Of a stretch of DNA of 64,000 nt, positions 62,573 through 64,000 are shown piece by piece. Source of the DNA: Perca fluviatilis (lineage: Eukaryota > Chordata > Actinopteri > Perciformes > Percidae); the NCBI RefSeq assembly GCF_010015445.1, contig NC_053116.1, forward strand, positions 37,001,285 through 37,065,284, written 5' to 3'. Position 1 is the stretch's first letter; each line of letters begins with the position of its first letter. The translations under genes were made by a program, and so were the position numbers. Under the pieces are notes generated by a model. It ran no database searches and was not told the DNA's origin. It saw only the letters and a list, made by a program, of their open reading frames with translations.

Positions 62573-63523
62573 AGTTTTCTTTTTTTCTTCTTCAAATTTT
62601 GGCCCTATGTTCACACATTTCCTTTTTCATAAATTTGTATCAGATTTGATCCCCCTAACCCTAAAACATGTGGCGGGAGGATAGGGCTTAAATTGAAGGG
62701 AAATGTAGAAACACAAGACCTAATTTTGTTGTCCTAGAAATGTGGGAACATTGGGCCTAATTTTAAGAAAAATCTTAGAAATGTGGGAGCATAGGGCTGA
62801 TCCCTAATACATTTCTTTTTTTTTTCACAAATAGCCTGAATTATATTGGCTAATAATATGTTGGATTTATGTTAAGACATTATTATTATTATTATTATTT
62901 TTTTTTAGAAGAACTCAAAAAATGAACAATAATTTGGGGACCCCCCCCCCCATCTAGTAGCTCTGATGATGATGACCCTGTTGAAGATCTCTGGTATTCA
63001 GCATTACAGTTTCATTATACTTTTTATCCAGGGCTTTATGATTGACTTTACGTTCGTCTAAACATCTTCCAGCAGACTGAAAATGTCTCTTTCTAGAAGT
63101 AGTTACTTGTCACTAAACTTGTTTGGAATATTCCTTTTTGTTGCTGTAATGCATTTTTTTTTTTACATTAGGAAATTGACTAACTAGCTGTTGCATCTTC
63201 TAGATACAGCACATTCTGCACTCAATCCATTCAGCCTCCTTCTCTCATTTTAAACATCTATTTTGTATATATTTGTTTTCTGTATTTATTGTCTTTTTTT
63301 CAAAATAATGTTTAACATGTTTGCTTGTTTATGTATGCACCGACCACCAAGGCAAATTCCTTGCAAATGTGACTTAAAATAAACCTGATTCTGATGTATT
63401 ATGAACAGGAGTGAGACCAAAATATCGCTACGGCAATATATTGTTGTCCTCTTTCGTGCAATGTGAGAATCGATACTCTGGCTCCATATATGGATATTAT
63501 AATTATTAAAATAAATAGATCGG

Positions 63524-63706
63524 GCGCCTGGGTAGCTCACCTGGTGGAGCAGGCGCCCATATGCAGAGGCTGAGTCCTCGACGCAGCGGCTCAGGGTTCA
63601 AGTCCGACATGCAGCCATTTGCTGCATGTCTTCCTCTCCCACCCCTTTCCTGTCTACAGCTGTCCTGTCTATTAAAGGCTAAAATGCCCCAAAAAAGATC
63701 TTAACC
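63524..63706 (+). mobile_element. tRNA-derived SINE
   Basis: GGGTAGCTCACCTGGTGGAG (A box) and GGTTCAAGTCC (B box) head the element. The tail AAAGGCTAAAATGCCCC matches the complements of the minus-strand copies. Confidence 0.8.
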
Positions 63707-63953
63707 CTTGTGTGGTCCTTCGGGTCCCGGTGACCCGAAGGACAAAACAAAGGTTAATGCAGCACCTTGGTGCTCGTTTGTGTAGCATTTTGGTCAGCTT
63801 AAACGGTGTTTAAATGTGCTAGGAAACAAACTTTACTTACTTACTTTACAAGAGACAGGGTTTAGAGAGCAATTCTCAACAAAATAAACGGAAGTACATA
63901 ACCCTTGTGTGGTCCTTCGGGTCACTGGGACCCGAAGGACCACACAAGGGTTA
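63703..63953. mobile_element. TTAACCCT element with palindromic ends
   Basis: 63703-63756 and 63901-63953 each form a roughly 54-bp hairpin: AACCCTTGTGTGGTCCTTCG, GGTC, short loop, GACCCGAAGGACCA. Outer flanks are TTAA at the left and TTAA at the right, as in piggyBac-like non-autonomous elements. Confidence 0.7.
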
Positions 63954-63972
63954 AAAAAACTCGAATGAGGGA

Positions 63973-64000
63973 GACAGTCTCTCGTTGCCAGACCTTCCTC
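63973..64000. mobile_element. Family A end, cut by the window edge
   Basis: GTCTCTCGTTGCCAGACCTTC resembles the terminal GTCTCGCAT-GCCAGAC of family A. Confidence 0.4.

Overview
The window is vertebrate nuclear DNA, most probably from a percomorph-type teleost. It has GT-AG split genes, a fish-like RCC2 and RPL22, tRNA-derived SINEs, Tc1-type and TTAA-flanked non-autonomous transposons, and abundant (CA)n, (GA)n and minisatellite DNA. I see no prokaryotic gene, CRISPR array or rRNA. Nothing was searched against a database. Gene models were built by joining exons with matching splice sites and phases and comparing the proteins with remembered families.

Layout. (1) 1.3-19.9 kb, plus strand: an eight-exon gene for a two-pass membrane guanylate cyclase of about 699 residues. 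It has an N-glycosylated helical outer domain (possibly NIT-type) and an intact class III cyclase domain, but no kinase-homology or H-NOX region. (2) 20.1-26.5 kb: an intergenic transposon block with a decayed minus-strand L1-like reverse transcriptase, a roughly 0.7 kb foldback repeat, and a foldback element carrying a 26-bp minisatellite. (3) 29.4-49.9 kb, plus strand: RCC2, complete, twelve coding exons, about 494 residues. (4) 49.9-52.5 kb: a short gap between convergent genes, holding two inverted minisatellites and a 57-bp array. (5) 52.5-60.3 kb, minus strand: RPL22, complete, four coding exons, 130 residues. Its introns hold a 58-bp, 16-copy minisatellite and a Harbinger-type transposase remnant. 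(6) 61.6 kb, plus strand: a first coding exon with a mitochondrial-type presequence, head-to-head with RPL22. The rest of that gene was not found before the window ends.

The genes do not form a pathway: one makes cGMP at a membrane, one is a nuclear/centromeric RCC1-like protein, one is a ribosomal protein and one is probably mitochondrial. The most notable gene is the membrane cyclase. The most notable non-genic pattern is that minisatellites have repeatedly expanded from within or from the ends of short DNA transposons, and several nested insertions can be read directly, one with an empty-site control inside the same element.
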